NCBI GenBank assembly: GCA_963710175.1
Contig: CAVPZC010000001.1
Location: forward strand, 2,170,001 to 2,234,000
Length of the DNA: 64,000 nt
From: Phormidesmis sp963710175
Lineage (GTDB): Bacteria > Cyanobacteriota > Cyanobacteriia > Phormidesmidales > Phormidesmidaceae
Direction: 5' to 3'
Of the stretch, positions 23,784 through 33,268 are shown piece by piece (the stretch's first letter is position 1; each line of letters opens with the position of its first letter). The notes under the pieces were generated by a model. That model saw nothing but the letters and a program-made list of their open reading frames with translations. It made no database searches and was not told the DNA's origin. Both the position numbers and the translations under genes were made by a program.

Positions 23784-26543
23784 ATGACTTCTCGCAACCA
23801 GGGGCCTGAACAAAAGGCTCGCGATCGCATTGACCATCTGCTAACTGAAGCCGGGTGGATTGTTCAGTCTAAAACCGGTATCGACTTGAACGCTGGCTTA
23901 GGCGTAGCTATTCGGGAGTATCAGACCCAAGCAGGGCCTGTGGACTATGCGCTATTTGTAGATCGGACGCCGATAGGTGTCATTGAAGCGAAGCGGGAAG
24001 AAGAAGGCGCTAAGCTGACGGTGGTAGAAACGCAATCTCAGGCGTATGCAGACAGCAAGCTGAAGTACCTCAATAACGAGCCGCTGCCGTTTGTGTACGA
24101 AAGTACGGGCGTGCTGACCCGTTTTACCGATAGGCGAGATCCTAAGCCCAGGTCGCGTCCGGTATTTTCGTTTGCTCGACCAGAAACCTTTCAGACTTGG
24201 CTAAGGCAAGATCGGTCGCTTCGCAGTAGGCTGCAAGACCTACCTGCTTTGGAAGCGGATGGATTGCGGCGATGTCAGGTTAAAGCGATCACGAACCTGG
24301 AGGCATCGTTTAAGGCGGCGCGGCCCCGTGCGCTCGTGCAGATGGCAACTGGCAGCGGCAAAACCTTTACAGCGATTACGGCGATCTACCGCCTGCTGAA
24401 GTACGCCAGGGCAAAGCGGGTGCTGTTTCTGGTCGATACCAAAAACTTAGGGGAGCAGGCAGAGCAAGAGTTTCAGGCTTATACGCCTAACGACGACAAT
24501 CGCAAGTTTACTGAGCTGTACAACGTGCAAAGGCTAAGGTCTCGGCACATTAGCTCGGATAGTCAGGTGTGTATTTCTACGATTCAGCGTCTCTATTCCA
24601 TTTTGAAAGGGGAAGCGCTAGATGAGGCCGCTGAAGAGACAAACCCAAATGAGCTGGTGCAGCCGAAGACGCCGATGCCTGTAGTCTACAACCCTGGCAT
24701 TCCGATTGAGTTTTTTGACTTTATCGTGATTGACGAATGTCATCGCTCTATTTACAACGTGTGGAAACAGGTACTGGACTACTTCGATGCGTTCTTGATT
24801 GGGCTAACGGCGACGCCTGATAAGCGGACGTTTGCGTTTTTTAACGAGAATGTGGTGAGCGAGTATACCTACGAAGAAGCCATTGCCGACGGGGTCAATG
24901 TAGACCATCAGATATATGTAATTGAGACGGAGCGCACTCAGCAGGGCGGCTATCTGTCGGCAGAAGAATATGTCGACAGGCGCGATAAGCTGACTCGCCG
25001 CAAGCGCTGGGCTCAGCTTGATGAAGATATTTCTTACACGGGTAAGCAGCTAGATAGAGCAGTCGTGAACCCGAGCCAGATCCGCAATGTGATTCGGGCG
25101 TTTAGAAGCAAGCTGCCGGAGATGTTTCCGGGCCGGACGGAAGTGCCTAAGACGCTGGTGTTTGCCAAAAGTGACAGCCATGCGGACGATGTGATTCAGA
25201 TGATTCGGGAGGAGTTTGGCGAGTCTAATGAGTTTTGCAAGAAGGTGACTTACAAGTCCGAGGAAGATCCTAAGTCGGTGCTGAGTCAGTTTCGCAATGA
25301 CTATTCGCCGCGCATTGCGGTGACGGTGGATATGATTGCGACGGGGACTGATGTGAAGCCGATTGAGTGTCTGCTGTTTATGCGGGATGTAAAGTCGGTG
25401 AACTATTTTGAGCAGATGAAGGGGCGGGCGACGCGGACGCTAGGCTTTGATGACTTGAGAAAGGTGACGCCTTCGGCAGGCAGTGCGAAAACGCATTTTG
25501 TAATTGTAGATGCGGTGGGGGCGACGAAGACTAAGAAAACGGACAGTCGCCCGCTGGAGCGGCAGAAGTCGGTGCCAATAAAGGATTTGATGATGGGGGT
25601 GATGATGGGAGCGCAGGACGAGGACGCGTTTTTGTCTTTGGCGAGTCGGCTGAGCCGAATGAATCAGCAGCTAAGCGATGCGGAGAAGGTGCAGCTAGAG
25701 GGACTGACGGGCGGAGTCGGCGCGGGAGAAATGGCACGACTGCTGCTGAGAGCGCATAACCCGGATGAGATTGAAGCGAGGGCGGTGGCTCAAACGGGGC
25801 TGAGCGTAGAGCAGATGGGCAACGAACCTTTGGCGGCGGCTAAGGCGGCACTGATGCGAGAGGCGGCGAGCGTGTTTACGGGTGAGGTGATTGACTATTT
25901 GGACAATGTGCGGCGAGAGCACGAGCAGATTATTGATGAGGTGAATCTGGATCGGGTGACGGCGGCGGGCTGGGATGTGCAGGCGCGGGAGAAGAGCGAG
26001 GCGTTGGTGCAGGGGTTTGCTGAGTTTATCGAGGCGAATAAGGCGGAGATTGGGGCGCTGCGGATTTTTTATAATTTGCCGGTGCAGCAGCGGGCGGTGA
26101 CGCTGGAGATGGTAAGAGAAGTGCTAGAGGCGCTGAGGGCGCAGCGGCCTAGTTTGGCTCCGCTGGCGGTGTGGCAAGCGTATGAACGGTTGGAGGAAGC
26201 TAAGGGCGGGCGTCCGGTGAATGAGCTGACGGCACTGGTGGGGCTGATTCGTCGGGTGGCGGGGTTAGATGAGGTGCTAACGACGCATCGGTATGCGGTG
26301 GATCGGAATTTTCAGCGGTGGGTGTTTGAAAAGCAGGCGGGGGCCGCGCCAAAGTTTAGCGAGGCGCAGATGGAGTGGCTGCGGATGATCAAGGAGCATG
26401 TGGTGAGTTCGTTTCATATTGAGGCGGGCGATTTGGAATATGCGCCGTTTGATGGGCGGGGTGGCCTGGCGGAGATGTATGGGCTGTTTGGTGAGGAGAT
26501 GGATGGGATACTAGAGGAGATGAATGAGGCTTTGGTAGCTTAG
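23784..26543 (+). CDS. hsdR: Type I restriction endonuclease, HsdR subunit
   Basis: This 919-residue motor and nuclease subunit has an N-terminal PD-(D/E)xK nuclease with D54 (GPVDYALFVD) and E68-x-K70 (GVIEAKRE). The SF2 translocase core has Walker A MATGSGKTF (about 187-195), DECH box IDECHRSIY (about 317) and LTATPDKRT. Motif VI is QMKGRATRT, followed by a helical C-terminus that docks on the methylase. With HsdM and HsdS it cuts unmethylated DNA far from the recognition site. The start is ATG at 23784 behind a very AT-rich leader (TTTTATATTTTTTTATATTT). It is the first gene of the island and looks intact. Confidence 0.95.
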   Translation: MTSRNQGPEQKARDRIDHLLTEAGWIVQSKTGIDLNAGLGVAIREYQTQAGPVDYALFVDRTPIGVIEAKREEEGAKLTVVETQSQAYADSKLKYLNNEPLPFVYESTGVLTRFTDRRDPKPRSRPVFSFARPETFQTWLRQDRSLRSRLQDLPALEADGLRRCQVKAITNLEASFKAARPRALVQMATGSGKTFTAITAIYRLLKYARAKRVLFLVDTKNLGEQAEQEFQAYTPNDDNRKFTELYNVQRLRSRHISSDSQVCISTIQRLYSILKGEALDEAAEETNPNELVQPKTPMPVVYNPGIPIEFFDFIVIDECHRSIYNVWKQVLDYFDAFLIGLTATPDKRTFAFFNENVVSEYTYEEAIADGVNVDHQIYVIETERTQQGGYLSAEEYVDRRDKLTRRKRWAQLDEDISYTGKQLDRAVVNPSQIRNVIRAFRSKLPEMFPGRTEVPKTLVFAKSDSHADDVIQMIREEFGESNEFCKKVTYKSEEDPKSVLSQFRNDYSPRIAVTVDMIATGTDVKPIECLLFMRDVKSVNYFEQMKGRATRTLGFDDLRKVTPSAGSAKTHFVIVDAVGATKTKKTDSRPLERQKSVPIKDLMMGVMMGAQDEDAFLSLASRLSRMNQQLSDAEKVQLEGLTGGVGAGEMARLLLRAHNPDEIEARAVAQTGLSVEQMGNEPLAAAKAALMREAASVFTGEVIDYLDNVRREHEQIIDEVNLDRVTAAGWDVQAREKSEALVQGFAEFIEANKAEIGALRIFYNLPVQQRAVTLEMVREVLEALRAQRPSLAPLAVWQAYERLEEAKGGRPVNELTALVGLIRRVAGLDEVLTTHRYAVDRNFQRWVFEKQAGAAPKFSEAQMEWLRMIKEHVVSSFHIEAGDLEYAPFDGRGGLAEMYGLFGEEMDGILEEMNEALVA

Positions 26544-26567
26544 AATAACGAACAAAAGGAGGGCGCT

Positions 26568-26849
26568 ATGGACGCAATGATTGAAACGATTGTGAGCAAG
26601 CTGCGGCGGTTGTCGGCCTCTAAGCTACAGGTCATTTTAGAGTTTGTAAACTTTATGGATTGGCAGGAGGGTAAGGACGAAGACGGTAGCGTGGTGGTAG
26701 ATCCTTTGGTAGCGAATATGAGTGAGCGCGAGCGTATAGCAGACTGGCAGGCGTTTATACAAGAATATGCAGGCGCTTTTCCTGACTTTCCAACGGCTGA
26801 GGAAATCCGTGCTGGGATGGGTCAGGATGCTCCGCGAGAAGACTTTTGA
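26568..26849 (+). CDS. Antitoxin of a VapBC-like pair (DUF2281-like)
   Basis: This 93-residue acidic protein starts with a short helical segment (ETIVSKLRRLSASKLQVILEFVNFM) typical of DUF2281-type antitoxins. A flexible acidic tail ends in PREDF. A strong AAAGGAGG sits just before ATG 26568, 25 bases after hsdR. Its TGA overlaps the ATG of the PIN-domain gene by one base, so the pair is translationally coupled. Confidence 0.8.
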   Translation: MDAMIETIVSKLRRLSASKLQVILEFVNFMDWQEGKDEDGSVVVDPLVANMSERERIADWQAFIQEYAGAFPDFPTAEEIRAGMGQDAPREDF

Positions 26850-27241
26850 TGTATGTTTTGGATACGAACACAATCATTTATTTGATCAAGGGGAGACGCC
26901 AGACTGTTGAGGAGATAATTGCTGTACCTCCTAACGAAATTGCGATTCCAACTATCGTGCTGTACGAGTTATACGTGGGGACAGCGAAGTCCCAAAATCC
27001 TGTCCGAAGAACGCGATTTATTCAAAGCTTAGTAGCTCGGTCAGTGCTTTTATCCTTTAGCCAAAGCGCAGCTACCCACGCAGCTAATATTCGCGTCCGG
27101 CTAGAAGGGAAAGGACAAATTATTGGGCCGATTGATATTTTGATTGCAGGTGTTGCTATGGCGCATGAAGCAACGCTGATAACTCATAATATACGTGAGT
27201 TTGGGCGGGTAGACGGGTTAGCAGTGGAGGACTGGTTCTAA
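26849..27241 (+). CDS. vapC: VapC-like PIN-domain ribonuclease toxin
   Basis: This 130-residue PIN-domain protein starts YVLDTNTIIYLIKG, with the first catalytic Asp at residue 5. A Glu lies in IVLYELYVG, and the third and fourth acidic positions in GPIDILIAGVAMAHEATLIT, ending in NIREFGRVDGL. These are the metal ligands of VapC RNases, which usually cleave tRNA. I start at ATG 26849, overlapping the antitoxin stop, rather than at the preceding TTG (26846). The pair lies inside the hsd operon and appears intact. Confidence 0.9.
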   Translation: MYVLDTNTIIYLIKGRRQTVEEIIAVPPNEIAIPTIVLYELYVGTAKSQNPVRRTRFIQSLVARSVLLSFSQSAATHAANIRVRLEGKGQIIGPIDILIAGVAMAHEATLITHNIREFGRVDGLAVEDWF

Positions 27242-27242
27242 T

Positions 27243-27479
27243 ATGGCCAATGGATCTGTGATGGTGAGCTATGACAGCGAGGGTGATATTTTATACGTGG
27301 ATAAGTGTGAGCCCTATGCGGAGCAGGAGTCTGAGGAAATCGAGGATGAGATCGTCGCTCGCCTGAATCCTGACTCTAATGAGGTTGAAAACTTAGCTAT
27401 TTTATTTTTCTCTAAGCGGCTGATGGCCGATGAAAATCTAGTGCTACCTATTGATGTGGATTTGCGTTTAGTAGCTTGA
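27243..27479 (+). CDS. DUF2283-family small protein
   Basis: This 78-residue protein contains VSYDSEGDILYVDKCEP and EIEDEIVARLNPDSNEVENL, the DUF2283 pattern. Such proteins often sit beside toxin or mobile genes, but their role is unknown. It starts one base after the vapC stop region and ends at the base before the hsdS start. It is therefore embedded in the same transcript. Confidence 0.8.
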   Translation: MANGSVMVSYDSEGDILYVDKCEPYAEQESEEIEDEIVARLNPDSNEVENLAILFFSKRLMADENLVLPIDVDLRLVA

Positions 27480-29033
27480 ATGGAAAGAATGGTTGAGGTA
27501 ATAGATAGATGCTTGCCCGATGGTTGGTGTACGTTGCAATTGCAAGATGTTGTCGAGTCGTTTAAGCGCGGCCCATTTGGTAGTGCAATTAAAAAGTCTT
27601 TCTTTGTACATGAAGGTTACAAGGTATATCAACAACAAAACGCTATTTACGATGATCCGGTTTTAGGCAGTTATTTCGTTGACGAGCAGAAGTATGAAGA
27701 ATTATCAGGATTTAAGGTGAAACCTAGAGACTTCATAGTTAGTTGTTCAGGAACGATTGGGAAGATATCTAGACTTCCACAGGACACAAAGCATGGAATA
27801 ATCAACCAAGCGCTCTTACGTATCGAATTGAATGAAGATATATTCAATTCGGATTTGTTTCTCTATTTATTTAGATCCCATTGCTTTCAGAAGCTGATTC
27901 TTAAAGAGACAAGAGGCTCTGCCATGAAAAACATAGCAGGAGTTAAAGATCTTAAACTTGTTCCGATAAACCTGCCTCCACTTAGAGAGCAGTCAAAGAT
28001 TCTCGACAAAATTGAGGAACTTCTTTCTGACCTCAATGACGGCATCAAAAGCCTCAAAACGGCACAGCAGCAGCTAAAGGTATACCGTCAGGCGGTTCTG
28101 AAGTGGGCGTTTGAGGGTAAGCTCACGGCTAAGTGGCGTGAGGAGCAACGGCGGCTAAGTAAGTTGGAGTCAGCAGATGCGCTGCTGGAGAAGATTAAGG
28201 AAGAGCGATCACGAAAGTATCAGAAAGCTTTGAAAGATTGGGAAGAAGCAGTTGAATTTTGGAACACAAACGAAAGAGAAGGGAAGAAACCTTCAAAACC
28301 AAAAGCGATAAAAATATTAGATCCTTTAAATGAAGAGGAACTTGCTAGCTCCGCTAGTTTACCTCAAGAATGGCTATGGGAAAAACTCGGTCACCTTTCT
28401 GAGATTGTCGGCGGCGTCACTAAAGGTAGAAAGCTCGAAGGGAAAACAACTATTCCTTTTCCATATCTCAGGGTTGCTAATGTTCAGGATGGTTATCTTG
28501 ATCTATCAGTGGTTAAGTACATCGATGTTCTACCAGGTGACTTGGCTAAATACAGGCTAGAATATGGTGATATTCTTTACACAGAGGGTGGTGATAGGGA
28601 CAAACTTGGCAGGGGAACAATTTGGAAAGATGAAATAAAAGACTGCATTCATCAGAATCATATTTTTAGAGCCAGAGTGCCAGAACAAAATATCAGCAGC
28701 TTGTTTATCACCTATTTTTCTCAGTCAAGCGTAGCTAAGGACTATTTCTTCAAACACGCAAAGCAAACGGTCAATCTTGCTTCTATAAATCTGAGAATTC
28801 TGTCTAACTTTCCTGTTCCAGTTCCAAGTACGGCAGAGCAGATGGAAATTGTGAAGGAAATAGAGGCAAAATTTTCTATCTGCGATCGCCTCCAATCCGA
28901 CATCACCACCAACCTCAAAAAAGCCGAAGCCCTCCGCCAAAGCATCCTCAAACAAGCCTTTGAGGGCAAACTCGTCCCCCAAAACTCCAACGATGAGCCT
29001 GCCTCCGATTTTGCTAGAGCGTATCTGCGCTGA
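27480..29033 (+). CDS. hsdS: Type I restriction specificity subunit HsdS, 3' end probably frameshifted
   Basis: This 517-residue specificity subunit has two target recognition domains (about 12-170 and 295-455). Conserved helical repeats separate and end them: REQSKILDKIEELLSDL with AVLKWAFEGKLTAKWREEQ in the centre, and EQMEIVKEIEAKF with SILKQAFEGKLVPQ at the end. The two TRDs are AT-rich while the conserved parts are GC-richer, as expected for swapped TRDs. Past PASD the frame reads FARAYLR and stops at 29033. Removing one base of the TTTT run (29009-29012) gives LLERICAEK and continues to TAG at 29136, matching the usual HsdS tail. The DNA-binding core is complete, so the protein may still work. 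Confidence 0.9.
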   Translation: MERMVEVIDRCLPDGWCTLQLQDVVESFKRGPFGSAIKKSFFVHEGYKVYQQQNAIYDDPVLGSYFVDEQKYEELSGFKVKPRDFIVSCSGTIGKISRLPQDTKHGIINQALLRIELNEDIFNSDLFLYLFRSHCFQKLILKETRGSAMKNIAGVKDLKLVPINLPPLREQSKILDKIEELLSDLNDGIKSLKTAQQQLKVYRQAVLKWAFEGKLTAKWREEQRRLSKLESADALLEKIKEERSRKYQKALKDWEEAVEFWNTNEREGKKPSKPKAIKILDPLNEEELASSASLPQEWLWEKLGHLSEIVGGVTKGRKLEGKTTIPFPYLRVANVQDGYLDLSVVKYIDVLPGDLAKYRLEYGDILYTEGGDRDKLGRGTIWKDEIKDCIHQNHIFRARVPEQNISSLFITYFSQSSVAKDYFFKHAKQTVNLASINLRILSNFPVPVPSTAEQMEIVKEIEAKFSICDRLQSDITTNLKKAEALRQSILKQAFEGKLVPQNSNDEPASDFARAYLR

Positions 29034-29172
29034 AAAATCACTGAAAGCAACGTCAAAAAAAGAACAGCGCCGCTCTGGCAAAACACGGAAAAAGAGTAAG
29101 CATCCTGACGAGCAGCTAGCATTTGGGGATATATAGACGCAAATACCCAAGCTAAAGTCTCTACCGCCTGCC

Positions 29173-30963
29173 ATGCCTTGCTACACCGTCAACCAGCACT
29201 CCATCCAAATCCTGCTCTCGTGGATACAAGCCAAGCAAATAGCCATCCCTGAAATTCAGCGCCCATTTGTGTGGAGCAGTAGCCAGGTTCGTGACTTAAT
29301 CGACTCCCTGTATCGCGGCTACCCTGTCGGCTACCTGATCGCATGGCAAAGTCCAAACGTGCGCCTGCGTAGCGGCAGCACCTCCTCGGGAATGCAAATC
29401 CTGATCGACGGTCAGCAGCGAGTCACCGCCCTAATGGCCGCCATGCTAGGCCAGCAAGTCATCAACAACCACTACCAGAAAATCCGCATCCGCGTCGCCT
29501 TTCATCCCCTCGAAGAAAAATTTGAAGTTGCTAACCCCGCTATCACAAAAAACAGCGCCTGGTTGCCCGATATCGCCGAAGTACTTGCTCCTGACGCCAA
29601 AGTATTCAATCTGGCCAAACAGTACATCAAGGAAAATCCAACCGCCGACGAAGCCGAAGTCAACGAACGCATTCAGAACCTCCGCAACATTCTACAAAAC
29701 CAAATCGGCTTTATCTCGCTCAATAGCGATTTAGACATTGAAGAAGTCACCGAAATCTTCATTCGCATTAACGCCAAGGGCAAAGTGCTCAGTCAGGCCG
29801 ACTTCATCATGTCCAAAATTGCCGCTAACGAAACCTATGGCGGTCACGACCTGCGCAAGCTTATCGACTACTTTTGTCATCTGTGCGCCCTCCCCGAAGA
29901 CTTCGACAACATCCAAACCCAGGATGCCGACTTTGCCAATACGCCACTCTTTCAAAAAATTAGCTGGCTCAAAAACGCCAAAGACGATCTCTACACGCCA
30001 GCCTACACAGACGTACTGCGCGTTGCCTTCGTCAGCAAATTTGGTCGCGGTCGCTTGCGGGACTTAGTTGCCCTGCTCTCCGGTAGAGACTTTGAAAACC
30101 GGACTTACGAAGAAGAGATCGCCGAAAGATCTTTCCTCCAACTCACAGAAAGCGTCCAGAACGTTGTTTCTGAAACGCACTTTCAACGCTTCTTAATGAT
30201 CCTCCGCTCAGCAGGCATTATCGACCCGTCTCTGATCGGCTCTATAAACGTCGTCAACTATGCCTACACCGTTTATCTCTTATTAAGAGAAGCCAAACTC
30301 CCCGCCAACAAAATCGAATCTTATGTTCGCCGTACGTATGTATTAACGGTGCTGGCTGAAAGGTTCGCCGGAAACCCCGAAGGCACCTTCGACTTTGACA
30401 TTCGCCGCATCAAAAGCGAAGGCTTTGAAACCTATTTTCAATCTCTCGAAGACTCTTTATTAGGCCGCACCTTTTGGGAAGTTGCGCTTCCTCAAAAACT
30501 TAGAACCTCCTCTGCCTCTAGTCCTTTCCTCAGGCTATTTCGCGCTGCTCAAGTTGCGGCTGGGGATAAAGGCTTTCTCTCAAAAGCTATTACAGTACGA
30601 GACATGATTACGCACAAGGGCGATCACCACCATATTTACCCCAAGCAACACCTTGTAAAGCTAGGCCATCCCCAAACCGCCTACAACCAGATTGCTAACT
30701 ACGCCCTCACTCAAAGCGAAATCAATATTCAAATTAGCGATGCAGACCCGAAAGACTATTTTGCCAAAGTAGCTCAGCAGTGTGTAGATGGGCAGTCGGT
30801 GTATGGCGCAATTGTCGATAAGACAGAGATGCAACAGAACCTGGCAGCTAACTGCATTCCAGCTTATATGCTTGGGGGAGCGGTGCCTGACTATGAGGGG
30901 TTTTTGCGCGATCGCCGCAAACTCATGGCCCAAAAAATCAAAGGTTACTACGAAAGTCTGTAA
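29173..30963 (+). CDS. DUF262 / GmrSD-like nuclease with C-terminal HNH-type motif
   Basis: The 596 residues begin with a DUF262 domain: IPEIQRPFVWSSSQVRDLID, ILIDGQQRVTALM (DGQQR, the ParB-like nucleotide-using motif, near residue 79-83), and later FIRINAKGKVLSQAD. The C-terminal part has DHHHIYPKQHLVK near residue 485, a His-rich DUF1524-like nuclease motif. Proteins of this layout (GmrSD and relatives) restrict modified DNA and often guard or supplement other defence systems. The gene starts 37 bases after the restored hsdS end and precedes hsdM, splitting the S and M genes. It looks intact; activity is inference. Confidence 0.87.
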   Translation: MPCYTVNQHSIQILLSWIQAKQIAIPEIQRPFVWSSSQVRDLIDSLYRGYPVGYLIAWQSPNVRLRSGSTSSGMQILIDGQQRVTALMAAMLGQQVINNHYQKIRIRVAFHPLEEKFEVANPAITKNSAWLPDIAEVLAPDAKVFNLAKQYIKENPTADEAEVNERIQNLRNILQNQIGFISLNSDLDIEEVTEIFIRINAKGKVLSQADFIMSKIAANETYGGHDLRKLIDYFCHLCALPEDFDNIQTQDADFANTPLFQKISWLKNAKDDLYTPAYTDVLRVAFVSKFGRGRLRDLVALLSGRDFENRTYEEEIAERSFLQLTESVQNVVSETHFQRFLMILRSAGIIDPSLIGSINVVNYAYTVYLLLREAKLPANKIESYVRRTYVLTVLAERFAGNPEGTFDFDIRRIKSEGFETYFQSLEDSLLGRTFWEVALPQKLRTSSASSPFLRLFRAAQVAAGDKGFLSKAITVRDMITHKGDHHHIYPKQHLVKLGHPQTAYNQIANYALTQSEINIQISDADPKDYFAKVAQQCVDGQSVYGAIVDKTEMQQNLAANCIPAYMLGGAVPDYEGFLRDRRKLMAQKIKGYYESL

Positions 30964-31029
30964 TATCTAGCTAAGCGATATGTAATCAAGGCGTCGCCTA
31001 CTGCTAATGGACGTAGAGCTAAATTCACG

Positions 31030-32550
31030 ATGAGCAACACCGCTAGCATCATCTCAAAAGTCTGGAGCTTCTGCGACATCCTCCGCGATGATGGCGTCGG
31101 CTACGGCGACTACCTCGAACAGCTCACCTACCTGCTATTTCTAAAAATGGCAGACGAATACAGCAAGCCCCCCTACAAACGCGACACCGGCATCCCCACC
31201 GGCTACGACTGGGAGAGCCTACGCACCCTCAAAGGCGCAGAGCTAGAAACTCACTACATCGCCACCCTCCGCCAGCTCAGCACCCAAAAAGGAATGCTGG
31301 GCCAAATCTTTACCAAGTCCCAAAACAAAATCCAAAACCCTGCCCTGCTATACCGCCTCGTACAGATGGTAGATGGCGAAAGCTGGGTTCGCATGGGAGC
31401 CGACGTAAAAGGCGACATCTACGAAGGACTCCTAGAGAAAAACGCCGAAGACACCAAAAGCGGAGCCGGACAGTACTTTACTCCCCGCGCCCTGATTTGG
31501 GCAATGGTAGAATGCGTCCGCCCCGAACCCCTCAAAACCATCGCCGACCCCGCCTGCGGTACCGGCGGCTTCTTCCTCGCCGCCTACGACTTCCTGCTCA
31601 AAGAACACAAGCTAAACCGCCCCCAAAAAGAATTTCTCAAGCTCAAAACCTTTCAGGGCAACGAAATTGTCGCCAGCACCCGCCGCATGGCCCTAATGAA
31701 TATGTTTTTGCACAACATCGGCGATCTCAGTAGCGGCAGCATGATTTCTGATACCGACGCCCTCATCGCCTCCCCAAAAACTAGCTTCGACTACGTATTA
31801 GCCAATCCACCCTTCGGCAAAAAAAGCAGCTTTAGCTTCACCACCACCGAAGAAAAACTAAAAAAAGAAGACGGCACGAACAGCTCTGAAAAGGCGAAAG
31901 ACGACCGCGCCTACAACCGACAGGACTTCTGGGCCGCCACCTCCAACAAACAGCTCAACTTCGTCCAGCATATCTGCGCCATGCTCAAAGCAGATGGACA
32001 AGCTGCTGTCGTCCTTCCTGACAACGTTTTATTTGAAGGTGGCGCAGGCGAAAAAGTACGACAGTCTCTCCTCCAGAAAACTGACCTCCACACCATTTTG
32101 CGCCTGCCTACAGGAATCTTCTACAAGCAAGGTGTCAAAGCCAACGTCCTTTTCTTTGACAACAAACCCGGTGCCAAGAAGCCGTGGACAAAAGAAGTGT
32201 GGTACTACGACTTTCGCACCAACGTCCACTTCACCCTTAAACAGAACCCGATGAAGAAAGCAGATCTACAAGACTTTATAGACTGCTACAAACCGAAAAA
32301 CCATAACGAGCGAAAGGCAACCTGGAACCTCGATAATCCAGAGGGTCGCTGGCGGAAATTCACCTACGATGAACTCATTGCACGAGACAAAACCAGCCTC
32401 GACATCTTTTGGCTAAAAGACGAAAGCCTCACCGACTTAGATAATTTGCCAGATCCAGACGTACTCGCCAGCGAAATCGTTGAGAATCTAGAAGCCGGGC
32501 TAGATAGCTTCCGCGAAATCATCGCAACGCTAGAACAGTCTGATATATGA
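31030..32550 (+). CDS. hsdM: Type I restriction-modification DNA methylase, HsdM subunit
   Basis: This 506-residue N6-adenine methyltransferase has a helical HsdM N-domain (SIISKVWSFCDILRDDGVGY...YLLFLKMADEY). An AdoMet pocket DPACGTGGFFLAAYDF and catalytic NPPFG (in YVLANPPFGKKSSF) follow, then VVLPDNVLFEGGAGEKVR. With HsdS it methylates the host sites. The ATG start at 31030 is 66 bases after the DUF262 gene. The gene order R-S-M with insertions is unlike the compact hsdRMS of many strains. It appears intact. Confidence 0.95.
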   Translation: MSNTASIISKVWSFCDILRDDGVGYGDYLEQLTYLLFLKMADEYSKPPYKRDTGIPTGYDWESLRTLKGAELETHYIATLRQLSTQKGMLGQIFTKSQNKIQNPALLYRLVQMVDGESWVRMGADVKGDIYEGLLEKNAEDTKSGAGQYFTPRALIWAMVECVRPEPLKTIADPACGTGGFFLAAYDFLLKEHKLNRPQKEFLKLKTFQGNEIVASTRRMALMNMFLHNIGDLSSGSMISDTDALIASPKTSFDYVLANPPFGKKSSFSFTTTEEKLKKEDGTNSSEKAKDDRAYNRQDFWAATSNKQLNFVQHICAMLKADGQAAVVLPDNVLFEGGAGEKVRQSLLQKTDLHTILRLPTGIFYKQGVKANVLFFDNKPGAKKPWTKEVWYYDFRTNVHFTLKQNPMKKADLQDFIDCYKPKNHNERKATWNLDNPEGRWRKFTYDELIARDKTSLDIFWLKDESLTDLDNLPDPDVLASEIVENLEAGLDSFREIIATLEQSDI

Positions 32551-32646
32551 AGCCAGTTTTATATTCACCACGAAGAACCGAGACATGAATATGACTTGCT
32601 GCAAACCATCAAAATGACGTTCGTCATCAACGAACTTAAGCTAGCT

Positions 32647-32727
32647 ATGAACTACCAAGACATCATCACCGCTGAGCTAGGAAAACGCGGCGGCAAGCCC
32701 TGTGTTCGTAGACTGCGAATCACTTGA
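32647..32727 (+). pseudogene. Truncated DUF433 antitoxin-like gene
   Basis: The first 26 codons read MNYQDIITAELGKRGGKPCV then RRLRIT and stop. This matches the N-terminus of DUF433 proteins, which normally run to about 75-110 residues and pair with DUF5615 toxins. The rest is missing, and no partner is recognisable in the following 130 bases. The 314-base gap between hsdM and relB contains nothing else I can support. Confidence 0.6.
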
Positions 32728-32864
32728 TCGTGAACGTCGGTTCATGAGCGCTCCACTATCAGCACGAAGCTACTTTTCATGATTGCTGGTTACGCCCATT
32801 CAACACGCACTGCTTAGGTAAAATAGTAAAACAAGCCAAACCCAAAACTTTTGAGAAGTATTCC

Positions 32865-33074
32865 ATGTCTGAGCTAAGCTTGGACGAGACCCAGATGAAA
32901 GACTTGATGAAAACCGCCCTCCTAGAAATTTTTCAAGAGCGGCGCGATCTTTTCCAAGACCTAATTACCGAAGCGCTAGAGGAGATGACGCTAATCAAGG
33001 CGATTGATGAAGGCAAAGACTCTCAGCCAGTTAGCCGCGATACCATCTTTGCCATTCTAGAGCAGTCAGCATGA
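32865..33074 (+). CDS. relB: RelB-like antitoxin (orphaned)
   Basis: This 69-residue helical, acidic protein has a core MKDLMKTALLEIFQERRDLF and a tail KAIDEGKDSQPVSRDTIFAIL. The tail is typical of the cyanobacterial antitoxins that accompany RelE/ParE-type toxins. Its TGA overlaps the ATG of the toxin gene (33071), the normal coupled arrangement. The toxin is broken, so RelB has no active partner here. Confidence 0.75.
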   Translation: MSELSLDETQMKDLMKTALLEIFQERRDLFQDLITEALEEMTLIKAIDEGKDSQPVSRDTIFAILEQSA

Positions 33075-33268
33075 AAGTCGAGTTTAGAAAGACCTTTGAG
33101 AAAGACCTTTGAGAAAGATCTCAGGAAACTCCGTGACAAAGCCCAACTCAGCACAATCAAATTAATCATCGAAGCGGTAGAAGCCGCCAATACTCTGGAC
33201 GAAGTTAAAAATATCAAAAAACTTAAGGGCGAGGACGGTTACTTTCGCATCAGACTCGGCGACTACCG

